Assembly (NCBI GenBank): GCA_021234155.1
Contig: JAJEKV010000099.1
Span: 1,450,297-1,514,296, forward strand
Length of the DNA: 64,000 bases
From: Isoetes taiwanensis
Lineage: Eukaryota > Streptophyta > Lycopodiopsida > Isoetales > Isoetaceae
Direction: 5' to 3'
A model generated the notes under the pieces. The model was not told the DNA's origin. It saw only the letters and a list, made by a program, of their open reading frames with translations, and made no database searches. The position numbers and the translations under genes were made by a program. Below are positions 23,270-33,564 of this stretch, in pieces (position 1 is the stretch's first letter; the number at the start of each line of letters is the position of its first letter).

Positions 23270-25390
23270 AGAGTCATGCTGGGAGTTCGATCCCTGGGGA
23301 CTTGTAGGTTGCTTGATACTACATTCTCTATGATCTTGAGTCTGAGATACTTCCTCTTCCTCAGAGAAATGAAGTTCCTAAGTCCCTCCAATTGAGTCAG
23401 AATCTTCCATTGGGGATCTAGTGAATAATTTGTAGCATCTGTCTTCGACCTTGCCAACAGGTGTTAAGAACTCAACTGGGGTATTTAGAACCATCAGCAC
23501 CTTCTGTTCTCCTGACTTATCATTCTTCTGCCTCCATCTTTCCAAACATAACATCAAGCATTTTTTGTTCCTTCTCTTCCTCATGTAATCCTTGTTTCTT
23601 TTCTACAGGGGTAGAAAATTGTATACTGCTAGGAACTATAGGAGATGTTGTAGGAGAGTGGCATTTTGAAGTTTCTCCTCTAACCAGTTTTATGCCACGA
23701 TTGATATATCTGAATCAGGTGAATCAGGGTACTTGTTTATAGTGGAAGTATTCATCTCCTTTATCACAAGAGTATTGCCTCTTGACTGTATAGATGTTTC
23801 CAGCACATTCTCCCTTAGAGCTATTACTTCCTTTTTTTGTTTTAAATTAGGGAAAATTTTAAAAATGCCCCAATATTTTCTCATATTTGTTAAAATGCCC
23901 TTGTATTTTGTGTATTTATCATATTGCCCCTATTTTTGTACTTTCTGGATATGGCATAGCTGGATCAATCTCTCAATTCGTCAGCTCCTTCTTGATCTCT
24001 ATACTTGATCTTGATGTTCTTTGTATAAATCTATTTTTTTGTTTTTAATTCTTGATGTACATGAAAAAAACAGAGCCTAAGATTCGAACACAATAGAGAA
24101 ACCAATCCTCTCCTTTCTCAAGTTTGCTCCAGCTGCAGATGGCTCGACCTGAGCAATTGGAAACTGGAAATTCCAACAACACCCGGATCTTCAGAGCTGC
24201 TTTAATCTCCAGAGCTTCAGAGCTATTTGCATTGTCGACTTTCCTGTTGAGACATCTGCATCATCGGCCATCCCTTTACTGTCGCCAGAAACAGCCGCTG
24301 TCTGACTCAATGCAGAACATGTGATTTGATGGCCAGATTTTTCTCCACCGATTCTTGATGCCCAGGTTTTTTTTCATCAATTCTTGCTTCAAAGGAATCG
24401 AACCTTTACCAAATCTAAAGCAGGGGATTTGACATGGAGCAGGGGATTTGATGCCGGTTCTTCACCGATCCCTGCTGCAATCAAAGGAGTTCTTGACGAA
24501 GCTTCCATTTTCACTGTTTTACAAAGTCAAATTAAGGGCATTTTGGTAAATAACAAAAATATAGGGGCATTTTGATAAATATGCAAAAATACAAGGGCAT
24601 TTTTAAAACTTTCCCTTTAAATTAAGGTCTCGACCATTTGGACTTAGAAGGACATTAGCATTCTCTACTCCCTGGCCAATTGGACTTATAGGACCCTTAG
24701 AGATATCTAATCCTTGGCCATTTGGATTCACAAGTACCTTAATTTGAATCGCAAGATTTCCATGTTCTTGTTTTTTCTTCCATTCCTTCCCCATATATTC
24801 TATGACTTGTATGTCCTTCTGCTTGCTTCCTTACGAGTTCTTTAGCTTTCTGCTTCCTTGCCTTTTTATAGGCACTACCATTCTTATTTGTTCGTCTTGA
24901 TCTAGATGGGTTCCAGACCTGTTCCTTTGCCTTGATCTCTGGAGCAACGGAGGCATTTCTTCATCCACACCTGCTTTCATCCATTTTCCTTGACACACCT
25001 CCTCCGTGGAGTCTCAATCTACAAATGTGACGGGGGAAAGGAGGCCTTGCCAAATAAGGCTAAGTCTTTTATTCTCTCCAAAGAAATCTTGGTATTCCAA
25101 ATATTTTAAAATGATTCCTTTTGTACACATATCCTCAGAGCTCTCTCTGGAATAGCTCTCTCTGGAATGATGTGACAGTTTTCCAAAAAGGTCCATCATT
25201 TATTTTTGTAAGCCTGTCCTGCTTTTTTGTGTCTTCAATTTGACTTTCAGATAATCCGGTCCCATAGAATCTACTATTTGCTTCCTTTCCACATTCCTGT
25301 TGCATAGGCACTGATCCCTGTGCATTACCTTTCCCATCTGACCCCATAGCCGTGATCATACCCCATGTTGCCTCTGTTAAGCCTGACTAT
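23270..25390 (-). pseudogene. LINE ORF1-like region, interrupted by a MITE
   Basis: Several minus-strand frames with K/E/S-rich, hydrophilic composition lie in series: 25,135-25,359 (MITAMGSDGKGNAQGS...), 24,603-24,794, 23,690-23,850 and 23,378-23,584. A short motif ISPNGQG or LSPNGRD recurs at least four times, at 24,635, 24,680, 24,718 and again near 23,220. Position immediately before the endonuclease fragment suggests ORF1 (gag) of the same LINE. No zinc knuckle is visible, so the ORF1 label rests on order and composition. Confidence 0.45.
23850..24615. mobile_element. Mutator-type MITE with 9-bp target duplication
   Basis: The 766-bp element starts GGGAAAATTTTAAAAATGCC and ends in the inverted form GGGCATTTTTAAAACTTTCCC (last 20 bases quoted in part). 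It is flanked on both sides by TTTAAATTA (23,841-23,849 and 24,616-24,624), a 9-bp duplication as made by Mutator-like transposases. Subterminal words of the type ATNGGGGCATTTTGNTAAAT are repeated inside. The short frames within it have no transposase similarity; it is non-autonomous. It sits in the LINE ORF1-like sequence and so inserted after it. Confidence 0.85.
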
Positions 25391-25879
25391 TCTCAACTGT
25401 CATCCTAAACCCTAGTCTTGTAATCACTAGGCGTCCCCGTCATCCTCCAAGAATTTCTTATGAGATGTAGTTGCCTTGGCCCAAGTTAAAACTGGTCATT
25501 ATCAATGCACATATAAGTCCCACTTTGGCACCACAACTACAAGCGTGTTCGCTTGCTTCCTTGTCCAGGAAAAAAATGTAGCTATTTCATCAATTCGCAC
25601 AGGGACTACTGATTGAGACAGGTAGATGGAAGTGTCCCTAATTGCCACAAAAAGTCAAATTATGTGTATGTTGCCATTTATAGGTTATTGAAAATGAAAG
25701 CCATGCTGTACTAAGATGTCCTACTTTTGTGATGGTCAAGAATCGTTTAGTATTCTATTCCTTGCTCCCACAGCTTCTCAGAGCAACCATCTGTGCATGA
25801 CTTCGCATTACATATACTTGAGGTTCTAGATGAGTATCTTCAATTATTTACCTTTCAATAGTCATTGTGATCTACTTAA

Positions 25880-26055
25880 GTTTTCCTAATTGTCTAGTAT
25901 CATCATTACTGCAAAGGTTTTTCCCTTGAAAATCTTTCGAGGCAAGAGTTTTTTAACCTAGTAGTAATAGTTGTACTAGCCCATTATATTGGTCCCATGG
26001 CTTCTTGGTCTTCGTGGACGTTAAATAATATATTCTATTCTATTCTATTCCATTC
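25880..26055 (+). mobile_element. LINE 3' end with pentamer tail
   Basis: The stretch TTGGTCCCATGGCTTCTTGG, then GTCTTCGTGGACGTTAAATA, ends in a (TTCTA)n run at 26,033-26,052. This resembles the 3' UTR and simple-sequence tail of plant LINEs and parallels the (TTGAA)n tail of the LINE at 38.18 kb. It abuts an oppositely oriented LINE RT fragment. Confidence 0.45.
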
Positions 26056-26330
26056 CTACAACCATCACTTCCATTTTTCCTTTATTTACTGCCATTCCAT
26101 TTTCATCACAAAATGAATCCAAGATTATTTGGAGTTTTTGTGATCCAGATATTATTTTAGAGAAAAGAACAATATCATCTGCATATAAAAGAAGTTGGAT
26201 CACATTTGAGTCACCTTCTCTCCTCATTCGCTCCTTAAGTTCATAGATAAACACACCAAATAAATATGGGAGATAGTGGACAATCTTGCTTCACCCTGCC
26301 ATCACTTTCTATCTTTTCAGTGCCGTCTCA
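26045..26330 (-). pseudogene. LINE reverse transcriptase fragment
   Basis: The 69-codon frame contains MFIYELKERMRREGDSN and LLLYADDIVLFSK, the catalytic YADD box of non-LTR reverse transcriptase, then NGMAVNKGKMEVM where functional copies have 'GL.IN..KT..M'. Just upstream, in another phase, DGRVKQDCPLSP corresponds to the 'GV.QG.PLSP' block. The thumb and C-terminal parts are missing. From 26,340 to 27,800 no gene can be supported; overlapping frames at 27,250-27,660 on both strands show no domain. Confidence 0.8.
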
Positions 26331-27813
26331 AGGAAAAAAAGGCTCAATTAAATCTTTATGGTAGAAGTGTATAGCTCATTTGTGAATTCAAGTCTTTGTC
26401 TTAAATGTGGTGCGACTGACACAGTATATGTTATCTAGGATTTGGCTTTTCTTGGGTATGGTGAATATTCAGAAGCGGCGATTCTTGGGGGACTTTTTGT
26501 GGTAACAGACAGTATGGTTTGGTCGTGGTAGGCTGTGTATGCTTGTCGGAGTTGCTAGTCTGGTGTGCTCTTATCCTTTGAACACTTTTGCCTTATTTGA
26601 TTTTCGTCCTTATCCCCTACGTTTGCAGATCCGACAACTCGGCTATGGAGAAATTTTGGTGTCAATTTTGTAGGTTATGGGTCGAATTTTGCTGTGCATG
26701 GCAACCTCTGATATCGGGTTTGTTCATGATCTGCTGGGATGGGTCTGTTCTTGCTCTTGTTGATATAGGAAAAGTTGTCAGGGCAGCTGCCAGAGCAGCC
26801 GAGACATTGATGGGTGCTTTAAGAATGTGTGTGAGCCTTTGAAAGGAAAGAAGACGGGCAAGGATAAGTTGTTCCAGCCTGGGGATAATAGATTCATTCT
26901 TCTTGCAGCTGTATGGATATTGACATGTTTTTCTTTGGTAATTTGACAAATCTCTCGAGAGGCAATTGTACAGCTAGTCTGGTAAGTATGGAAAAGGGTT
27001 CAAAAATTAATAACCTCCATTTACATTGCGTAATTGCATGTTACAAATTGCATCTAGTAATGATATTGCTGTAAACAAACTTATTATGGAATTCCTGGGG
27101 TGACAACATGCCAAACCAATTGGGTATATGCAAGGTTTTGAAGGATTCTAAATAGCATTATTTTAAAGGGATGGTTGTTTGGTTACTGTCTTAAAGATAA
27201 TGAAAAATCCCATCATAAGCACGCTTTCCATATCTCATTGAGGATGATGTTATTTGGGAAATGATTTTATGCTATGTATGGCGCTGAAGAGGTTAAGAAG
27301 AATGATGTTCTTGACCATAGTAACCTGATAGCAAGGGCAATCCATTTCAGAAATTATCATATAAGTGGTAGATTGAACCTTGGTTTGATTTACATTGTTA
27401 TAAAAATGATTAGAACAAGTGATTTTTGTTTCTATACTACTTGGGTAATTCCTAACAAGCTTGCTTATATCCAAAATAACTGTATGCATGCTGCTTGGAG
27501 AATTGCCTGCATGCCTCATGTTGCTTTTGCAAAGGATGTAGCTTGTGTTATTTATGGCACATGTGAGGGGATTAAACCAATTGACAGAATTGGAAATAGA
27601 AGACACATGTACTGGGATGATGTGCACCGAGGATGATGACTTTACTGACACTTTAGGCAAGATGTCCCTCTGTCGTTCAATCCAGAGTACATCGTGGATG
27701 ACTATACCATTGATTTTGTTAGTTTTATTTGTAATATTATTTTTTGAGATGTGTGGTGTGATGGCGAGGTGATGATGCCATCACATATGTCTGATGTCAT
27801 CTAAAAAAAAGAT

Positions 27814-28237
27814 TGGTGAGCTGTAGAATTAGGCTGTAGACGCTTTGGCTGTCAGGTGTAGGCAGTAACTCTGTTAAACAATAAAGTTTTGTAGATTCAT
27901 GGTGCTAAATTTTCCATTAATTTTCTGTTTTATGTCAGATCAAGGGTTCCGTGATGGAGGCCAAGTCAAGCTCATACTTGCCACGATTCTGACTCCTTTC
28001 AGATATAAATTAATGCACTTTCTCATTTCTTTCATAATCGTTTTTCCAAAATATGAGTTCCAACTCTTCATCAGACCACTTCAGCACGAAGATCAAGCTC
28101 AGAGATGACTATGGCAGCAGATTGCCAAATGTGCTCCATCAAACATATAGAAAAAGTCTGCAGAAGGAATCGGCAAAAGTGGTCGGTAGCAAGGAATTGG
28201 CAGCAAGGATTGAAGGCGAAAACCCAGCAGAATAGGC
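27814..28237 (+). repeat. First of three copies of a 5'-UTR plus exon module
   Basis: The module runs from a GTAGAATTAGGCTGTAGACG start through GGCAGTAACTCTGTTA, CTTGCCACGATTCTGACTCC and TATTTCCAAAATATGAGTTC to a coding start at 28,053. Copies two and three follow at 28,238 and 30,050. It ends in AGTCTGCAGAAGGAATCGGC, a sequence that also precedes copy three. Confidence 0.8.
28053..28235 (+). CDS. Unidentified ORF, copy 1 of a triplicated first exon
   Basis: A 60-codon frame starts MSSNSSSDHFSTKIKLRDDY then GSRLPNV. The first 27 residues are shared with the frames starting at about 28,483 and 30,304; after that this copy diverges into LHQTYRKSLQKESAKV. The abrupt change suggests either a different continuation or that only the conserved part is exon. 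I do not recognise the family. Confidence 0.4.
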   Translation: MSSNSSSDHFSTKIKLRDDYGSRLPNVLHQTYRKSLQKESAKVVGSKELAARIEGENPAE

Positions 28238-28700
28238 GAGTTGTAGAATTAGGTTATAGACATTTGAGCTGTCAGGTATGGGCAGTAACTCTGTTACACA
28301 ACAAAGCTTTGAAGATGCATGGTGCTAAATTTGCCCTCAATTTTCTGTTTTATGTCGGACCAGAGGTTTGTATGGGGCAGTGATGGAGGCCAAGCCAAGC
28401 TCATACTTGCCACGATTCTGACTCCTTTCATATATAAATTATAGGCACTTTTCCATTTCTTCCACAACCCTATTTCCAAAATATGAGTTCCAACTCCTCA
28501 TCAGACCACTTCAACACAAAGATTAAGCTGAGAGACCGCTGAGAGATGGCTATGGCCACAAATTGCCAAATGTACTTTGTCGCCACAACTCAAAAAATTC
28601 CCGGAAAAGCTACACTGGAATTCTGTACCCAGTAAAAAGAATGATATGTGTTGTCAAAATAATAAAGCGTTACTATGAATTTTTTAACACTTGCATTAGG
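28238..28700 (+). pseudogene. Copy 2 of the triplicated exon module
   Basis: The same 5' region is followed by an ATG at 28,483 and MSSNSSSDHFNTKIKLRD, where a TGA interrupts. Beyond the stop, in another phase, the match to copy 3 continues at DNA level (CGCCACAACTCAAAAAATTC and the following 80 bases), to about 28,700. It is therefore a broken copy. From 28,800 to 30,050 nothing further is supportable. Confidence 0.55.
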
Positions 28701-30303
28701 AAGGAAAAAAAAATTGCTGGCTATGGCATCCTGCTCGCTTTCACAACATTTTCTTGTAGAACAAATCCGGCAACTTGATCAACATTAATAGATTAATATG
28801 CGCCAGGTTTTTTCGTTGATCGAACAACTCAAGATTTGTATTTGCGATTAAAAAATAATATGTTCCAACTGCATGTTTCATTGCAAACTCATCGTTTCTT
28901 GCCCTTAAACTCCATAATTTTGTGTATTAAAAAAGGTGCACATGCCAATTCATTCTGGTTTCCTAGCTATAAAGATCCCAATTTTTTCTATCGGCAAGCA
29001 GTGCCAGTGATGGAGCTGTTTAAAACACAATCTAAGCTTCATGATTAATTCTGGCATTGCAAGAGGAAGCATATGCTGGGAAAAGCACCGAAAAAGGGAT
29101 CGAAATTTGGAAGCCCTAAATTGGCAATTAGCTGATCTATAAAAACCGAGGAGAGCAAGCGATCAAGTCTGTGGGGATCGCCCATCAAGGCTAAAATGGC
29201 CAGGCTTACTCTGACGTTTTGCTAACATGGCGAAGTTTAATGAAGCATCCAAAATAGCAACCCCTTACCCCCTTCTTTGCATGCAACACCTTAAACCCAA
29301 TCTGTTTTTAACCTAAACTGTATCAAATTGTCTTCTCTTTTTCTGTTACGTAATGTCTACATGCTAAGATACAAATTTGTAGCAAATTAAACATTTTTAT
29401 TTGATGCCGGTGAGTATGTTGATGTTTATCTTGATACAACCCAGGGGAATGTCCTAGCTGAGTACGGCGATTATACTCAAGATATATATGAGCACGCTCC
29501 TATGGCTGGCAACATATGCTTAAAAGAAGATGAAAACAAATCCGACATAACGCTTCAAATCTTATACATTTCCACGATTTTTAATATAAATGATACAATG
29601 TTACATTCTTTAGTTTCAATTCTAACTCTTTCGGGGAATACCTTCTATATCTATATCTATATCTTTATGTGCAGTCTATGGTCATTTGAAAAGATTATAT
29701 TTAGAGATATGAGCATAGGTTTTCTTGACCGAAAATACGCAATAAGGGCTGTGAATGCAAAAACTGCAAGAGTGCATTTATGAGAGCACATTGTTGGACA
29801 TATACACAAAGGGGTTCAAGTTCAATTATTAGCATTACTATATCACCATCAAAAATAGGAAAGAACCATGCACTCAATATGCCATCCTACATAATATTAG
29901 ACTCATATAGGCCCTTATATATATGATGACATCTATAAACGAGCATGAGGCTCCAATGTATAGAAAGAGTCTGCAGAAGGAATCGGCAAAAGTGATCGGA
30001 TGCAAGGATCGGTAGCAAGAAATTGGCAGCAAGGAGTGAAGGCGAAAACCCAATAGGATTTGCGTAGAATCAGGCTATAGACGCTTGGGCTGTCGGGTGT
30101 GGGCAGTAACTTTGTTAAATAGCAAAGCTTTGCAGATGCATGATGTTAAATTTCCCCTCAATTTTCTGTTTTATGCCGAACCAAAGGTTTGTGTCGGTCA
30201 GTGATAGAGGCCAAGACAAGCTCATACTTGCCACGATTCTGACTCCTTTCAGATATAAATTACAGGCACTTTTCCATTTCTTCCATAACCCTATTTCCAA
30301 AAT

Positions 30304-30594
30304 ATGGGTTCCAACTCCTCATCAGGCCACTTTAGCACGAAGATTAAACTGAGAGACGACTATGGCTGCAGATTGCCAAATGTGTTTCGTCGCCACAACT
30401 CAAAAAATTCTCCGAAAAACTACACCGGAAATCTGTACCCAGGAAAAAGAAGGATATGTATCGTCAAAATAATAGAGCATAAAAGAATCGAAGCTTTTAG
30501 AGAAAATTATTTATGTGTAGATGAAGGGCTTTCTGGAAAATATATCAAAAATTTACGGTATTTTGATAAGGTTGGCAAATTTTCTCCGAACTAA
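30304..30594 (+). CDS. Unidentified ORF, copy 3, longest version
   Basis: This 96-codon frame starts MGSNSSSGHFSTKIKLRDDY and continues CGCRLPNVFRRHNSKNS, then a basic stretch ending YPGKRRICIVKIIE, with no stop before residue 96. Its beginning M-G-S-N-S-S-S fits the N-myristoylation pattern (Gly2, Ser6), whereas copies 1 and 2 have M-S-S. The module's upstream part (30,050-30,303) matches copies 1 and 2. It could be the first exon of a small gene or of the gene at 31.6 kb; neither is proven. Confidence 0.45.
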   Translation: MGSNSSSGHFSTKIKLRDDYGCRLPNVFRRHNSKNSPKNYTGNLYPGKRRICIVKIIEHKRIEAFRENYLCVDEGLSGKYIKNLRYFDKVGKFSPN

Positions 30595-31593
30595 GATTCT
30601 TGCAATGGTTTGACGAGAAAAGGGGGATGGAATTGAAAATGGTTTCAGAATAGAATTTCCTGCCGTTGCCAGAGCATGGCCACCAAACAGTTCCCGTTAA
30701 GCATTGTGGACGGCCGATTTTTTGTTTGTTTCTTGCATTTGGATTGAAGCGGCGGGGAATTGATGATCGTGATTTTGGTGTTGAAATGGAGTGCGAGGGT
30801 CTGAGATCGCTCTGAGCTATGCATGTAAGATTTGTTGTGTGAAGCTTCAAGTTTGTTTTGCGGAGTTTGTATATGAAAGCTTTGTTTTCCATGACCTATC
30901 TTATTTGCCATGCGGATTCATCAGCCGAGCTGCCCAGAAATTTGGCCTGTCGATGCCGAGAAAGGTTAAAGCGGGAGGTTTGGAGAAGCGTATGAACGCC
31001 TCGATGCGCCTCGATTGTGGAATATTTTTTTTTTTTCCATTCAATGGTTTGTGGCCTTGTACTTAGCATTCCCATTAAATTATTTTTTTGCGTATATATA
31101 CATATGTAGGAGAGCGCTCAAGTATACGGGGTGTGAGGTGTATATTTGTGGACCCTATCTGGCATATTTTTAGGAATATGCCAAGATCCAACGAACCTAA
31201 AAAAACAATAAGGATAGATTTCCAAAAATTTTACATCCTTGCAGTGAACAAGATTACTATCACATCCTCCAAACAAGGGCTACATTTTTTGGAGACGTGG
31301 CCAAGATTTAGGGGCTTTTGCCCAATTTCAACAATTCAGTACGTCCCGCCATGATGTTAAACCCTGCACGCCAAATCTCGGACCAGGTTGCATTGGCTAA
31401 GAATCCTTCCGAGAACGGTATTCCATTTTATCTTCATTCGTGGTTTTTGCAGTTTTTTAGATGTTTCAGGAGGTAGTTATTAATTCGGAACAATCTTTTG
31501 ACGAGTATATAGTCTCGTGTATAAGCAGATAGATTGTTCACGCTAGCAAAACTAATGTTGATATAGTTTACAGAGTCAAGAAGTGAAAGCTTA

Positions 31594-32171
31594 ATGCAGC
31601 TTTTTGGTTGCCAAGTGGGGGAATCACCAATACAGAATTTTTTAAACAGTCTTGCTGAGTCCAAAAAGATACTAAAGCTAGGAAATTCTGAAAAGCAAGC
31701 CTTTAATGCAATCGGTAACAGACCAGCATGCGAATATCACAATTACAAGGAACTTGGTATTTCTTTTTGCTTCGAAGCTTCAAAGTTGGAAGCGCTTCAC
31801 ATATATAATGGAACACATGGTTATGCAGTTTATGATGGAGAACTTCCACACGGCCTCAGGTATTTACTATTTGGAGGATTGTCAATTACATTACAATACT
31901 TTACATGCAAATACCCTACTTGCAAGAATTTAGTAACAGTCTTATTTTTTCTTTTGTTTGAAACTTGTTATGCAGCATGAGCATGAACGGAGGAGATATT
32001 GTTAGGCTACTAGGAGAGCCTGATGGTAAAATGGGGGGCGGTCGAGGCGGTGGTCCTATCTCTATTGCTTATAAAGAAAAGGGTCTGCAGATTAACTTCT
32101 TGGGAGGTAACTGGGAAGACAGCAATAACCTAATAGATTCTGTTACTATTCATGAACCTCTACATCCCTGA
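31594..32171 (+). CDS. Two-exon gene for an unidentified conserved-looking protein
   Basis: Exon 1 runs to 31,858 with MQLFGCQVGESPIQNFLNSL at its start, FCFEASKLEALHIYNGTHGY and AVYDGELPHGL at its end. A GT...TTATGCAG intron of about 118 bp (31,860-31,977) follows. Exon 2 begins SMSMNGGDIVRLLGEPDGK, continues with GGGRGGGPISIAYKEKGLQI and ends INFLGGNWEDSNNLIDSV plus about nine residues. Across the splice the frame is open, and splicing removes the hydrophobic intron-coded tail of the unspliced frame. The pattern 'I.LY.G...Y.GELP.GL' then 'D...LGEP' then 'I.Y...G..I.F' looks like a small beta-rich family, but I cannot name it. The start could lie in an earlier exon, because TTAATGCAG at 31,587-31,595 is a possible acceptor. 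Confidence 0.6.
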
Positions 32172-32944
32172 AGCATATTCCATGTCTATTCTTCAAACAT
32201 GACAATGTGACAAAAGAGTTGGCATGCTATGGGACAATTTTGAATCTTAAGTTGTGGGTGAAGCTGAGAATGGCATTTAAAAATATATAGAACCTGATGA
32301 TATAAGAGATGGAAATGTGAACATATACTCTGTGGGATGGTAACGCCATACCCTGGAACTTTGGTGTATTTTTTTTCCATCATCGACTCTGGGCATGGTA
32401 TATACTTGTGGGTGCCTACATACGGCAAGGAACCTTTGTAACAGGGCTGACATAGTTGTTTTGAAGTTGTTTTGAAATTATTTTGAATGGTCAATTAAAC
32501 TTGATGCAGAAAGAACTATTTATACTTATACTGGACAAATGTGTGAAAAGGACTTTCTCGTCAAAGACGCTTCCCAAATCAGCTATCGCAGAATATTTTG
32601 AACCAGAGACTTTGAGCCAGGGGTTCAAGCTCTGATAGTGTGAAAGCAATTACTGGGACAAGCACTGTAAATCCATTCGATGATTTAATGATAGGCAAAT
32701 AGTGTATTGGCATGATATAATACGTTTTTTGTTGGGAAGGGAAGAAAGACTAAAGGATGTTAAAGGTCTATTGTTTTTTGTTGCACGTGGTCCGCAGGTA
32801 TGTTAAACAACGTAGTAAAACGTTCAAACTACATTGGTGGACAGCATTCTCCAGGCCAAGAATCATTTACAGCATTTTCTGCAACACATGGTGTGAAAAC
32901 GCAGCAACAGTACGATGAGAATGTGTATTTTCACACCTTCTGGT

Positions 32945-33048
32945 ATCAGCATGAATCTCATCAAAAATATGCAACTTATTTTTTAAAATGCACCTTGTAT
33001 CAACATGAATCTCATCAAATATATGTAATATATTCCTTAAAACATCCT
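32945..33048. repeat. Tandem duplication of about 52 bp
   Basis: Two adjacent units share TATCA.CATGAATCTCATCAA then ATATG.AA..TATTC/TTTAAAA. They fall in a 91-codon plus frame (32,800-33,075) that has no recognised domain. Confidence 0.7.
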
Positions 33049-33109
33049 TTTCCAGTGTTTCACAGATGTTACTAGTAGAGCTTGTATTTTAGGTTATAAC
33101 AGCACATAT

Positions 33110-33535
33110 CTGACATGAGCCGCAATGCCTAGTAACACCCAGATCTTTGAACAATTTTGTCAAAATGCAGTTGTCAATCTCCATTCCCATGCATACCGCC
33201 TGGATCTTTGAACAATTTTGTCAAATGCAGTTTGCCAATCCCCATTCCCACGCATAATGCAGGGATGCCATCAAGAGACACGATTTGGGTTAAAACGGGT
33301 CTTCTGCTGCTTCAAAAGCTCTTGAAGATACCAAAAGACAAACCTTACAATTATCTTGAAATGTGCTTGGCATTATGCCATGGATTGTCTCATATATTTG
33401 CAATGTTTCCTTTGTCATCGCTGGGTAACCTCATGTGGCTGTATGCTATCAGACAGCAGCTCATCAAACCATGAAGAGTAGCCAGTGTAGCACTGCCAAC
33501 CTGGGTATAACCAGCCCATTGCACTCTATGATGCA
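33110..33535 (-). pseudogene. Decayed tandem copy of the PPR gene's 3' end
   Basis: Base by base this follows the last 420 bp of the PPR gene next to it: HGIMPSTFQDNCKV here against HGIVPNLFHYNCMV there, AAEDPF against AEDLLY, SCLLMASLHYA against MCGLMALLYA, and FDELLSDSIQPHE against FDEMQSVGIQPDE. It has frameshifts and stops throughout. Inside it a 68-bp segment (GATCTTTGAACAATTTTGTC...) is itself duplicated in tandem (33,139-33,270). It is a relic of a second PPR copy or of a local tandem duplication. Confidence 0.8.
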
Positions 33536-33564
33536 AAATTTAACTTGGCAATTCAGGTTTCCAA

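Noticed and set aside
27250-27660. Overlapping ORFs of 136 and 120 codons on both strands
   Set aside because: No domain, no repeat partner and no splice context; coding on either strand is not supported.
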